Assembly: GCF_000949135.2 (NCBI RefSeq)
Contig: NZ_JTAN02000003.1
Span: 62,001-126,000, forward strand
Source of the DNA: Burkholderia sp. USMB20
GTDB taxonomy: Bacteria; Pseudomonadota; Gammaproteobacteria; Burkholderiales; Burkholderiaceae
Length of the DNA stretch: 64,000 bases
Direction of reading: 5' to 3'
Under the pieces are notes generated by a model. The model was not told the origin of the DNA, made no database searches, and saw nothing but the letters and a program-made list of their open reading frames with translations. A program made the position numbers and the translations under genes. Of this stretch, positions 44,242 to 52,369 are shown one piece after another. Every line of letters starts with the position of its first letter. The first letter of the stretch is position 1.

Positions 44242-45804
44242 TCAACGAGTTTCGAATACGGGTTCGGCGACCGGCGCGGCGGCCGGGCCGGCTTTCGCGC
44301 GGCGTTCGAACTGCATGGCCGAATCGGCGAGCCCGCTGAACTTCAGCGACGCGAGATCGAGCACGTAGTTCTGGTGGAACTTCCACGGCTTGCGGTGCCC
44401 CTGCTTCGGCAGGATGCCGGCCGCGCGCTGGATGTAGCCCGAGCTCAGGTTCACCGCCGGCACGTCGCCGAGGTCACCGGCGCCGAGCCGCGGCACGCAG
44501 GTGTCGTAGCCGTTCGCGCGCATGTGGTTGAGCAGCCGGCACACGTAGCGCGCGATCAGCTCGGCCTTCAGCGTCCACGACGCGTTCGTGTAACCGAACG
44601 ACGACGCGAGGTTCGGCACGTCGCTGTACATCATTCCTTTATAGGACACGGTCTGCGGCAAATCGACCGCGCGGCCGTCGACCGTGACGCGCGCGCCGCC
44701 GAGCAGCTTCACCTTCAGCCCGGTCGCGGTGACGATCACGTCCGCGTCGAGCTGCTGGCCGCTTTTCAGCTTCAGGCCGGTCGGCGTGAAGCGCTCGATC
44801 TCGTCGGTGACGATCGATGCGCGGCCCGCGCGGATCGACTTGAACAGGTCGCCGTTCGGCACGAGGCACACGCGCTGGTCCCACGGCATGTAGCGCGGCG
44901 TCAGGTGCTTCGCGACGTCGAAATCGGGGCCGAGCTGCCTGCCTGCCGCGCGGATGATGAACCGCTTCGTCCGCTCGGGCTTGCGGCGCGACACGTTGTA
45001 CAGGTACATCGTCAGTAGTACGTTCTTCATGCGTACGAGCCGGTGCGCGAGCCGCGACGGCAGCACGCGGCGCAACGCGTTCGCGATCTTGTCGCGGGCG
45101 GGCAGCGACACGATGTAGGTCGGCGAGCGCTGCAGCATCGTCACGTGCTTCGCATCGGCCGCCATCGACGGCACCAGCGTGACGGCCGTCGCGCCGCTGC
45201 CGATCACGACGACGCGCCGGTTCGCGTACGACAGGTCCTTCGGCCATTGCTGCGGATGCACGATCCGGCCTTCGAACGATTCCATGCCGGCCCAGTCGGG
45301 CAGGTAGCCGCCGTCGTAGTCGTAATAGCCGCTGCACATGTAGAGGAAGCGGCACGTGTAGACCAGCGTGTCGAGCGCGCCGTCCCGCATGCGCTCGATG
45401 CGCACCGTCCAGCGTGCGCGGTTCGAATCCCAGTCGGCCGCGACCACTTTCTGGCCGTAGCGGATCGTCTTGTCGATGCCGTACGCGCGCGCGGTGTCGC
45501 GGATATAGTCGAGGATCGTCTGGCCGTCCGAGATCGCCTTGTCGCTGTGCCACGGGCGGAAGCTGTAGCCGAGCGTGAACATGTCGGAGTCCGAACGGAC
45601 GCCGGGATAGCGGAACAGGTCCCAGGTGCCGCCGATCGCGTCGCGCGCCTCGACGATCGCGACGCTCGCATGCGGGCAGCGCTTTTTCAGGTGATAGGCG
45701 GCGCCGATGCCGGACAGGCCGGCACCGACGATCAGCACGTCGAGGTCGCGGGCGTCGCCCGAGGCGCAAGGCGCGTCGCGCCGGTCGGTCGTCGTCGAGG
45801 TCAT
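44242..45804 (-). CDS. Baeyer-Villiger-type flavin monooxygenase, EthA-like
   Basis: A 520-residue FAD/NADPH monooxygenase. The FAD motif is VLIVGAGLSGIGAAYHL, the Baeyer-Villiger fingerprint is FEGRIVHPQQWP, and the NADPH motif is VVIGSGATAVTLVP. GGTWDLFRYPGVRSDSDM, MLQRSPTYIVS and YTNASWTLKAEL are strikingly like M. tuberculosis EthA, recalled from memory. I start at MTSTTTD, which overlaps the SDR stop by 4 bases. It would convert ketones to esters or oxidise thioamides. Confidence 0.9.
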   Translation of the reverse strand: MTSTTTDRRDAPCASGDARDLDVLIVGAGLSGIGAAYHLKKRCPHASVAIVEARDAIGGTWDLFRYPGVRSDSDMFTLGYSFRPWHSDKAISDGQTILDYIRDTARAYGIDKTIRYGQKVVAADWDSNRARWTVRIERMRDGALDTLVYTCRFLYMCSGYYDYDGGYLPDWAGMESFEGRIVHPQQWPKDLSYANRRVVVIGSGATAVTLVPSMAADAKHVTMLQRSPTYIVSLPARDKIANALRRVLPSRLAHRLVRMKNVLLTMYLYNVSRRKPERTKRFIIRAAGRQLGPDFDVAKHLTPRYMPWDQRVCLVPNGDLFKSIRAGRASIVTDEIERFTPTGLKLKSGQQLDADVIVTATGLKVKLLGGARVTVDGRAVDLPQTVSYKGMMYSDVPNLASSFGYTNASWTLKAELIARYVCRLLNHMRANGYDTCVPRLGAGDLGDVPAVNLSSGYIQRAAGILPKQGHRKPWKFHQNYVLDLASLKFSGLADSAMQFERRAKAGPAAAPVAEPVFETR

Positions 45805-46703
45805 GCGGGATCCTTGGTCGGTGTGGTCGGCCGTGCGGCGGGGGCACGGGTGCGCTCGAGATTGCGTGCGCGGGCGCGGCGCACGTGGCGCAGCACCAGC
45901 CGCTGGTAGCCGGCGCCGAGCAGGCGCGCGAGCTTGTCGAGGCGGCGCGCGTCGGCACCGACCAGCACGCGGCGCGCATTGCGCTCGACGCCGGCGAGAA
46001 TCTGCCGCGCGGCGTCGTCGGCCGTCGTCGCGTTGATCAGGCGGTTCGCCTGGCGGCGGTGGGTCGCTTCGTCCTGGCCCGTGAGCGCGTGGATGCTGGT
46101 GTCGACGCGGCTCGCGTCGACGATGCTGGTCGCGACGCCGCCCGGATGCACGCAGGTCGCGCTGACCGGCGCGCCGTCGAGTTCGAGTTCCATCCGCAGC
46201 GCCTCGGTGAAGCCGCGCACCGCGAACTTGGTCGCGTTGTACGCGCTCTGCGTCGGCATCGCGACGAGCCCGAACAGGCTCGACGTGTTGATCACGTGCC
46301 CGTCGCCCGACGCGCGCAGGTGCGGCAGGAACGCCTGCGTGCCATGCACGACGCCCCAGAAGTTGATGCCGACGATCCATTCGAGATCGGCGATGCGCGC
46401 AGTCTCGGCGCTCGCGGCCAGCGACACGCCCGCGTTGTTGAAGACCAGGTTGACCTTGCCGTGTTCGGCGCGCACGAAATCGGCCCACTCGAACACCGCG
46501 TCGCGGTCGGCGACGTCGAGCCGCCGGGTGCTCGTGCGCACGCCGTGCTTCGCGCACGCGGCCGCGGTGGCGGCGAGCCCGACATCGTTGACATCGGCGA
46601 GCGCGACCTCGCAGCCGCGCCGCGCGAGCTCGACCGCGAGGCTGCGGCCCATGCCCGAACCGGCACCCGTGATCGCGGCGACCTTGCCGGAAAACCCCTT
46701 CAT
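45801..46703 (-). CDS. Short-chain dehydrogenase/reductase
   Basis: A 300-residue SDR. The nucleotide motif is ITGAGSGMGRSLAVELA, NNAGVS follows, and the catalytic Ser-Tyr-Lys appear as INTSSLFG and SAYNATKFAVRGF. A C-terminal extension beyond the usual ~250 residues is Arg-rich. It is first in the SDR-BVMO-hydrolase operon, so it could oxidise an alcohol to the ketone for the monooxygenase. The TetR gene is divergent, 88 bases away. Confidence 0.9.
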   Translation of the reverse strand: MKGFSGKVAAITGAGSGMGRSLAVELARRGCEVALADVNDVGLAATAAACAKHGVRTSTRRLDVADRDAVFEWADFVRAEHGKVNLVFNNAGVSLAASAETARIADLEWIVGINFWGVVHGTQAFLPHLRASGDGHVINTSSLFGLVAMPTQSAYNATKFAVRGFTEALRMELELDGAPVSATCVHPGGVATSIVDASRVDTSIHALTGQDEATHRRQANRLINATTADDAARQILAGVERNARRVLVGADARRLDKLARLLGAGYQRLVLRHVRRARARNLERTRAPAARPTTPTKDPA

Positions 46704-46751
46704 GCGTCGTTCCTCCCGTTCCGCTTGCGCTGCATCGGCGGCGTGCCTATT

Positions 46752-46771
46752 GTGGTGTTATTCGTCACCAC
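46752..46771. promoter_or_regulatory. Candidate TetR operator
   Basis: GTGGTG-N8-CACCAC inverted repeat in the 88-base gap between the divergent SDR and TetR genes, 20 bases before the TetR start. The assignment rests on symmetry and position only. Confidence 0.45.
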
Positions 46772-46791
46772 TTTAGTTTTCGGGTGTCCTG

Positions 46792-47448
46792 ATGTCAAAT
46801 AGCGAAATGGAGAAAGCACTCGAAACGGAAAAACGGGGCCGGGCGTACGGCGGCGTGGCGCCCGAGGTGCGGGCCGCCGAGCGGCGCGATGCGTTGATCC
46901 GCGCGGCGACGCGCGTGTTCGGCACGGTCGGCTTCCGCAAGGCGACCGTGCGGTCGATCTGCCAGGAAGCGAAGCTCAACGACCGATATTTCTATGCGGC
47001 GTTCGACAGCACCGAGGATCTGCTGCGCTGCACCTACCTGCATCACGCGCAGCAGCTGCACGACGCGGTCGCACGCGCGGTGGCCGAGCGCGGCGGCGAT
47101 CTGCGCGAAAGCGTCGACGCGGGGCTCGCCGCGTTCTTCGGCTTCCTGCGCGATCCGTGCGCGGCGCGCGTGCTGCTGCTCGAGGTGATGGGCGTGAGCG
47201 CCGATACCGACATGACGTACCAGCGGATGCTGCTCGACTTCGGCAAGCTGATCATGGCGCTCGGCGCGGCGCGCGAGGCCGCGACACCCGCCGAGCGCAC
47301 CGAGCAGCGGCTCATCGGGCTCGCGCTGGTCGGCGCGATGACGAACGTCGGTGCGGCGTGGCTGCTCACCGGGTATCGCGACCCGGAGGCGCAGATGGTC
47401 GCGAGTTGCAGGAAGGTGCTGCTGGGGACGTTGCGGGAAGCGGGGTAG
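46792..47448 (+). CDS. TetR-family transcriptional regulator
   Basis: A 218-residue regulator. The HTH lies around residues 35-80 (DALIRAATRVFGTVGFRKATVRSICQEAKLN, then RYFYAAFDSTEDLL), followed by an all-helical ligand domain. The HTH is somewhat off the TetR consensus (YFYAAF for YYHF). A second start five codons later is possible. Its place opposite the SDR-BVMO-hydrolase operon marks it as the probable repressor, like EthR beside ethA. Confidence 0.9.
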   Translation: MSNSEMEKALETEKRGRAYGGVAPEVRAAERRDALIRAATRVFGTVGFRKATVRSICQEAKLNDRYFYAAFDSTEDLLRCTYLHHAQQLHDAVARAVAERGGDLRESVDAGLAAFFGFLRDPCAARVLLLEVMGVSADTDMTYQRMLLDFGKLIMALGAAREAATPAERTEQRLIGLALVGAMTNVGAAWLLTGYRDPEAQMVASCRKVLLGTLREAG

Positions 47449-47691
47449 GCGGTCGGGCGTGTGTATGTCGCGCGCCGTCGCGCGAACGCCGTGCGTAGCT
47501 GCAAGGCATTCGCGCAGGAATACGAACTCGCGTTGTGTACGAACCCGAAGAGACTCGAAACGCGAAGCGGCCGCCAAAAGGCGACGCTACGTGAAGTTCA
47601 TGTGACAGACGGTTGCCTTTTCAATCGTCGGCGCGTCGCACCCGTGTCGCGCGCGCACGCGGCACGGCGGCCGTTGCCGCGATCCTTGCTT

Positions 47692-48573
47692 TCATCGCGT
47701 CGATGACGCGCGCACCTTCGGCGACGGCAGCCGCGTCGACGGATACACCGCATGGATCCCGGCCCGCGCCGAGCGCCACGCGGGCAGCAGCCGCACGAGC
47801 CGGCCGGCCGCGACGTCCTCCGCGATCGAGAAATCCGTCAGGAGCCCGAAGCCTCCACCCGCGAGCGCGATCGCACGGCAGGCCGTCGCGGTGTTCGACA
47901 CGACCGGCGCGACGCAACGCACCGACGCATGGCCGCCGCGCGCGTGGTCGAGTTCGACCGTATGCGGGCGCGACAGCGTCGACAGCATCACGAACGGCAG
48001 CGCGGCGAGCGCGTCCGGGTCGCGCGGCAGCCCGTGCCGCGCGACGAACGCGGGGCTCGCGACCAGCCATTTCTCGTACTCGCCGAGCTGCACCGCGCGA
48101 TAGTTCGAATCCGCGAGGCGGCCGATGCGGATCGCGACGTCGAGATTGTCCGCGACGAGATCGGCGATGCGGTCGTTCGCGATCAGTTCGACGTCGAGCC
48201 GCGGATGCGCGTCGCGCAGCGCGACGACGGCCGGCGCGACGACCAGCGCGCCGTAGTCGATCGGCACGCTCACGCGCAGCGTGCCGCGCAGCGGCCCGGC
48301 GTCGGACGACACCGCGTCGAGCGCGCTTTCGGTCGCGCGCACGATGTCGCGGCACGCGTCGTAGAACGCGCGCCCCGCATCGGTCACGCTCAGCCGTCGC
48401 GTGGTGCGCACCAGCAGGTTCGCGCCGACTTCGGATTCGAGGCGCTGCATGTGCGTGCTGACGACCGTCTTCGCGAGGCCGAGCCGCTCGGCCGCGGCCG
48501 TCAGCGAGCCGGCGTCGACCACCGCGACGAAGATCGCCAGCCGGTTCAGGTTCACGTCGCGCAGATCGGCCAT
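47692..48573 (-). CDS. LysR-family regulator, C-terminus apparently frameshifted
   Basis: A 293-residue LysR regulator of the CrgA/DmlR-like branch: HTH at residues 8-60 (LNRLAIFVAVVDAGSLTAAAERLGLAK), effector domain with GTLRVSVPIDYG and IHAVYPSTRLPSPKVRA. The usual end after KVRA is FIDxM; here the frame reads SSTR and stops, while VIDAMKARIA continues in the neighbouring frame. A one-base loss near 47705 would explain this. It is divergent from a GST gene around a perfect palindrome. Confidence 0.88.
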   Translation of the reverse strand: MADLRDVNLNRLAIFVAVVDAGSLTAAAERLGLAKTVVSTHMQRLESEVGANLLVRTTRRLSVTDAGRAFYDACRDIVRATESALDAVSSDAGPLRGTLRVSVPIDYGALVVAPAVVALRDAHPRLDVELIANDRIADLVADNLDVAIRIGRLADSNYRAVQLGEYEKWLVASPAFVARHGLPRDPDALAALPFVMLSTLSRPHTVELDHARGGHASVRCVAPVVSNTATACRAIALAGGGFGLLTDFSIAEDVAAGRLVRLLPAWRSARAGIHAVYPSTRLPSPKVRASSTR

Positions 48574-48593
48574 CGTCGATTGTCCTATGGAAG

Positions 48594-48618
48594 CGGATAA
48601 TGTTTCAGCGATTATCCG
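48594..48618. promoter_or_regulatory. Perfect palindrome between divergent LysR and GST genes
   Basis: CGGATAAT-N9-ATTATCCG, centred between the two genes and 21 bases from the LysR start. It contains the T-N11-A form of LysR-type boxes. It is very probably the LysR operator. Confidence 0.65.
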
Positions 48619-48699
48619 TCTTCTGGCCGCGAACGGCGAGCGCTACGCTGGGGCCGTTCGTCGCCGATTCCCGGCGGCGCGAGATCCAGGAGCTTTCCC

Positions 48700-49344
48700 A
48701 TGCCAGCCGCCAGCAAGCCCGCCCGTCCGGTTCGTGTCTATTCGTTCCCGCTGTCCGGGCACGCGCATCGCGTCCGGCTGTTCCTGTCGCTGCTCGGGCT
48801 GCCGTTCGAGACCGTCGACGTCGACCTCGCGGCCGGCGCGCAGCGCGAACCTGCGTTCCTCGCGCTCAATCCGCTCGGCCAGGTGCCGGTGATCGACGAC
48901 GACGGCACCGTGCTCGCCGATTCGAACGCGATCCTCGTCTATCTCGCGAAGCGCTACGGCGACGCGCACTGGCTGCCCGACGATGCCGCCGGCGCGGCGA
49001 CCGTGCAGCGCTGGCTGTCGTACGCGGCCGGGCCCATCGCAACGGGGCCGGCGGCCGCGCGGCTCGTCACCGTGTTCGGCGCGCCGCTCGATCATGACGC
49101 GGCCAAGCGCACGGCCGCGAAGGTGCTCGCCGTGATCGACCAGGAACTCGCCGGCAAGCCGTTCGCCGCGGGCGCGCAACCGACGATCGCCGACATCGCT
49201 GCCTACACGTACATCGCGCACGCGCCGGAAGGCGGCGTGTCGCTCGAACCGTATCCGCATGTGCGCGCGTGGCTCGCGCGCGTCGAGGCGCTGCCGGGCT
49301 TCGTCGCGATGCCGCCGACCCGCGCCGGCCTGCTCGCCGCCTGA
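48700..49344 (+). CDS. Glutathione S-transferase
   Basis: A 214-residue GST. The N-terminal thioredoxin-like domain has [34 protein letters not shown] and the glutathione-binding [12 protein letters not shown]; the helical C-terminal domain has [20 protein letters not shown] with the N-capping box. It is divergent from a LysR gene, and the start is the ATG giving MPAASKP. It is followed closely by the flavoprotein fusion gene, with which it may be co-transcribed. Confidence 0.92.
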   Translation: MPAASKPARPVRVYSFPLSGHAHRVRLFLSLLGLPFETVDVDLAAGAQREPAFLALNPLGQVPVIDDDGTVLADSNAILVYLAKRYGDAHWLPDDAAGAATVQRWLSYAAGPIATGPAAARLVTVFGAPLDHDAAKRTAAKVLAVIDQELAGKPFAAGAQPTIADIAAYTYIAHAPEGGVSLEPYPHVRAWLARVEALPGFVAMPPTRAGLLAA

Positions 49345-49376
49345 CGGCGAAGCCGCGATTTCACCGGGAGAACACG

Positions 49377-51425
49377 ATGACCGCGCCGACTGCCGCCGTA
49401 CCGGGCTGGGAACTGGATGTTGCGCCGTTTCATGCGGGCGAGCTGGCCATGCAGCAGCGCGCGGGCGTGACGCAGGCCGCGGACGCGGCCGGCCGGCGCG
49501 GCATCCGGCGCTTCATGCCGGACCAGCACCGCACGTTCTTCGCGCAGTTGCCGTTCTTCGTGCTCGGCGGCGTCGATCCGAACGGCCAGCCGTGGGCGAC
49601 GCTGCGGGTCGGGATGCCCGGCTTCGTGACGACGCCGGACGCGCGCACGCTGCGCATCGACGGCGACGCGCTGCGCGGCGATCCGCTGGCCGGTGCATGG
49701 CAGCCCGGCGTGCCGCTCGGCGGGCTCGGGATCGAGTTCGACACGCGCCGGCGCAATCGCGTGAACGGCATCGTGCGCGCGGTCGACGGCGGCGCGCTGA
49801 CGATCGCGGTCGAGCAGAGCTTCGGCAACTGTGCGAAGTACATTCAGGGCCGCACGCCGACGCTCGTGCCGCGCGAAGGCGATGTGTCCATCGCGGCCGA
49901 CGTGTCGGGCCGGCTGAGCGACGCGGATCGCGCGTTGCTCGCGCAGGCCGATACGTTCTTCGTCGCGAGCGCGAACACGTCGGCCGGTGCGGGTGCCGCG
50001 CGGGGTGCGGATGTGTCGCATCGCGGCGGCATGCCCGGCTTCGTGCGCGTCGACGACGCGCACACGCTGACGACGCCGGATTTCAGCGGCAACCGCTTCT
50101 TCAATACGCTCGGCAACCTGCAGCACGATCCGCGCGCGGGGCTGCTGTTCGTCGATTTCGACAGCGGTGACCTGCTGTATGTCGCCGCGCACGCGGAGAT
50201 CGTGTGGGACGGGCCGCTCGTCGCGTCGTTCGACGGCGCGCAGCGGGTCGTGCGGTTTCACGTGCGCGAAGTGCGGCGCACGCGGGGTGTGCTGCCGTTT
50301 CGGTGGTCGGCGGTTGAGCGGACGCCGCAGTTTGCGGGGGAGGTGGGGGCTGGTGTGCCGGCGGTATCCGCACCTGCATCTGCGTCTTCATCCCCCTCCA
50401 GCTGGCGCCCGCTGCGCATCGCGAAGATCGTCGACGAAGCGCGCGCGATCCGCTCGTTTCATTTCGAAGCGGCGGACGGCGACGCGTTGCCGGCCTACGA
50501 AGCCGGGCAGCATCTGACGCTGCGCGTCGCGCTGCCGGACGAAGCTTCGCCGACGATCCGCAGCTACACGCTGTCCGATGCACCCGGCGCATCGCATTAC
50601 CGGATCACCGTGAAGCGCGAAGGACGCGTATCGGCCTGGCTGCACGACCACGCGCGTGCCGGCATGACGCTCGATGCGCAGATGCCGCGCGGCCGCTTCA
50701 CGTTCGACGTCGCGAGCCCGCGTCCGGCGGTGCTGGTGTCGGCCGGCATCGGCATCACGCCGATGATCGCGATGCTGCGCCGCGCGCTGGCCGACGACGC
50801 ACCGTCGCGCCGCGTGGTGTTCGTGCACGGCGCGCGCGATACGGCCGACCGGCCGTTTTCAGCGGAACTGACGCGCATCGCGGACGCGGACCCGCGCGTA
50901 TCGCTGCACTGGTTCGACAGCCGGCCGCAGCGCGACGGCGCGGCACGACCGGGTCGCGTCGACATCACGCAACTGAAGCGCATCCTGCCGTTCGACGACT
51001 ACGATTTCTACCTGTGCGGACCCGCCGCGTTCATGCGCGATATGTACGACGGATTGCGCGCGCTGAACGTGCCGGACGAGCGTATCCGCTTCGAGGCGTT
51101 CGGGCCGTCGAGCGTCGTGCGCAGCGCGACCCGCGCGGCCGGGGCGCCGCCGGCGGCAAGCGTGCCGGTCGTGTTCCGCCGCTCGGCACGCGACGCCGCA
51201 TGGACGCCCGCCGACGGCACGCTGCTCGAATTCGCCGAAGGCCGGAGCGTCGCGGTGCCGTCCGAATGCCGGTCGGGGTCGTGCGGCACATGCGCGACGC
51301 GCGTGCTGTCCGGTGCGGTCGATTACGTGCAAGCGCCCGACGCGCCGGTCGAACCGGGCTGTGCGCTGCTGTGCGTCGCGCGGCCCGCGACGGGCACCAC
51401 GGAGGCGCTCGTGCTCGACCGCTGA
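49377..51425 (+). CDS. Three-module fusion: PNPOx-like flavin domain, FAD/NAD ferredoxin reductase, [2Fe-2S] ferredoxin
   Basis: A 682-residue protein. Residues ~1-320 are a pyridoxamine-phosphate-oxidase-like split-barrel (FVLGGVDPNGQPWATLRVG, SFGNCAKYIQGR, PDFSGNRFFNTLGNL). Residues ~345-580 form a ferredoxin-NADP-reductase module (TIRSYTLSD for FAD, LVSAGIGITPMIAML for NAD, DFYLCGPAAFM). The last ~90 residues are a plant-type [2Fe-2S] domain (SECRSGSCGTCATRVLSG with a later Cys). It is a self-contained NAD(P)H-to-flavin electron chain; the substrate is unknown. The ATG has GGGAG upstream. Confidence 0.9.
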   Translation: MTAPTAAVPGWELDVAPFHAGELAMQQRAGVTQAADAAGRRGIRRFMPDQHRTFFAQLPFFVLGGVDPNGQPWATLRVGMPGFVTTPDARTLRIDGDALRGDPLAGAWQPGVPLGGLGIEFDTRRRNRVNGIVRAVDGGALTIAVEQSFGNCAKYIQGRTPTLVPREGDVSIAADVSGRLSDADRALLAQADTFFVASANTSAGAGAARGADVSHRGGMPGFVRVDDAHTLTTPDFSGNRFFNTLGNLQHDPRAGLLFVDFDSGDLLYVAAHAEIVWDGPLVASFDGAQRVVRFHVREVRRTRGVLPFRWSAVERTPQFAGEVGAGVPAVSAPASASSSPSSWRPLRIAKIVDEARAIRSFHFEAADGDALPAYEAGQHLTLRVALPDEASPTIRSYTLSDAPGASHYRITVKREGRVSAWLHDHARAGMTLDAQMPRGRFTFDVASPRPAVLVSAGIGITPMIAMLRRALADDAPSRRVVFVHGARDTADRPFSAELTRIADADPRVSLHWFDSRPQRDGAARPGRVDITQLKRILPFDDYDFYLCGPAAFMRDMYDGLRALNVPDERIRFEAFGPSSVVRSATRAAGAPPAASVPVVFRRSARDAAWTPADGTLLEFAEGRSVAVPSECRSGSCGTCATRVLSGAVDYVQAPDAPVEPGCALLCVARPATGTTEALVLDR

Positions 51426-51548
51426 CGGACCCTGCGACATGCCGCCGCAGACGGCCTGCTGCGCGAAAAGCACGCGCAACTGCTTCTTTTTTCGAATGCC
51501 GGTCGGATCAACGATAGCGTCAACCGATTCGATGAAAGGAGCACAACC

Positions 51549-51752
51549 ATGAAACTGCTCGGCATGATCAAGCTGGTCCTGTGGAGTTTCTTCGGCGTAC
51601 GCAACAGCAAGGCGCACGCGGCCGATCTCGCGAACGTCAACTATACGTTGCTGCCGTTCGTGGCGATTGTGCTCGCGCTGCTGGTCGGCGCGGTCATCTA
51701 CGGCGTCGTGCATCTGGTTGTCGATCCGACCGCGACGATGCAGGGGTTCTGA
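51549..51752 (+). CDS. DUF2970 small membrane protein
   Basis: A 67-residue protein with the DUF2970 pattern: an amphipathic N-terminal helix (MIKLVLWSFFGVRNSKAHAADL) and one membrane helix (about residues 34-58). The family is common in beta-proteobacteria and uncharacterised. It has its own AAAGGAG ribosome-binding site and a strong terminator immediately after it. Confidence 0.85.
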   Translation: MKLLGMIKLVLWSFFGVRNSKAHAADLANVNYTLLPFVAIVLALLVGAVIYGVVHLVVDPTATMQGF

Positions 51753-51762
51753 ACGTTGGGTG

Positions 51763-51797
51763 AACCGGCAGCGGGCCGTCATTCCCGCTCCGGTTTT
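51763..51797 (+). terminator. Rho-independent terminator after the DUF2970 gene
   Basis: Outer AACCGG/CCGGTT and inner AGCGGG/CCCGCT stems (6 + 6 bp, one bulged C) end in a run of four T residues. Confidence 0.8.
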
Positions 51798-52369
51798 CGC
51801 TCGTTTGACCGGCGCGTGACTGCACCGGTTGTCGAGGTCGCCGCGCACGATGCGCATCGCGATCGCATCGCCGCCGCTGTCGCACCATTCGAAGCGTATT
51901 TCCCCCATCCCGCCGTTCCCGTCTCCCGTTCGACCCGATTCACCGGCCTTCAGCCCCGCCCGGGGTAAAATGCGCGCCACGCCGCGATGTCGCGCGCGAC
52001 GGGCATGCCGCCGTTCCGACGAACGGCGTACGCAACTGCCCGGCGCCCGCAACCGGGGCGTTCGAAGCGTCCCCCGCATGACAAGACCGCGCGATGCGGC
52101 CGGCCGCCCGACATGCTCGAGATCCAGGATCGACGGCTGCGTCGGTGCCCGGCGCGTCACCGTCATCCGATGTCCCATCCTGCGCTTTCCCGATCGATCG
52201 GCACGCATGCTGCCCGATCGTCAGATTCGTCTGATGAATGTCGTGTCGACGTTCGTGCCCGGCGTCCGCCGGACCGTCGCGGATTCTTGCATGAGGTCGC
52301 GCTTCGCAGCGGCGCAAAGCGTTTCGAAGGTTTCGACAGGGTCGAGTGGCGAGTTTTCCATCCAGAACA
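51798..52369. other. Long leader region before the TonB receptor
   Basis: About 570 bases without a supported gene. A sigma-70 -10-like TAAAAT at 51966-51971 would give a leader of roughly 390 bases. It includes a perfect 8-bp hairpin (CGCCGTTC/GAACGGCG, 52009-52028). I looked for the conserved cores of the TPP, FMN and cobalamin riboswitches and did not find them. Confidence 0.4.

Noticed and set aside
51798-52369. A TPP, FMN or cobalamin riboswitch before the TonB receptor.
   Set aside because: The conserved cores that I know for these (for example CTGAGA for TPP, GCCACTG for cobalamin) are not present.
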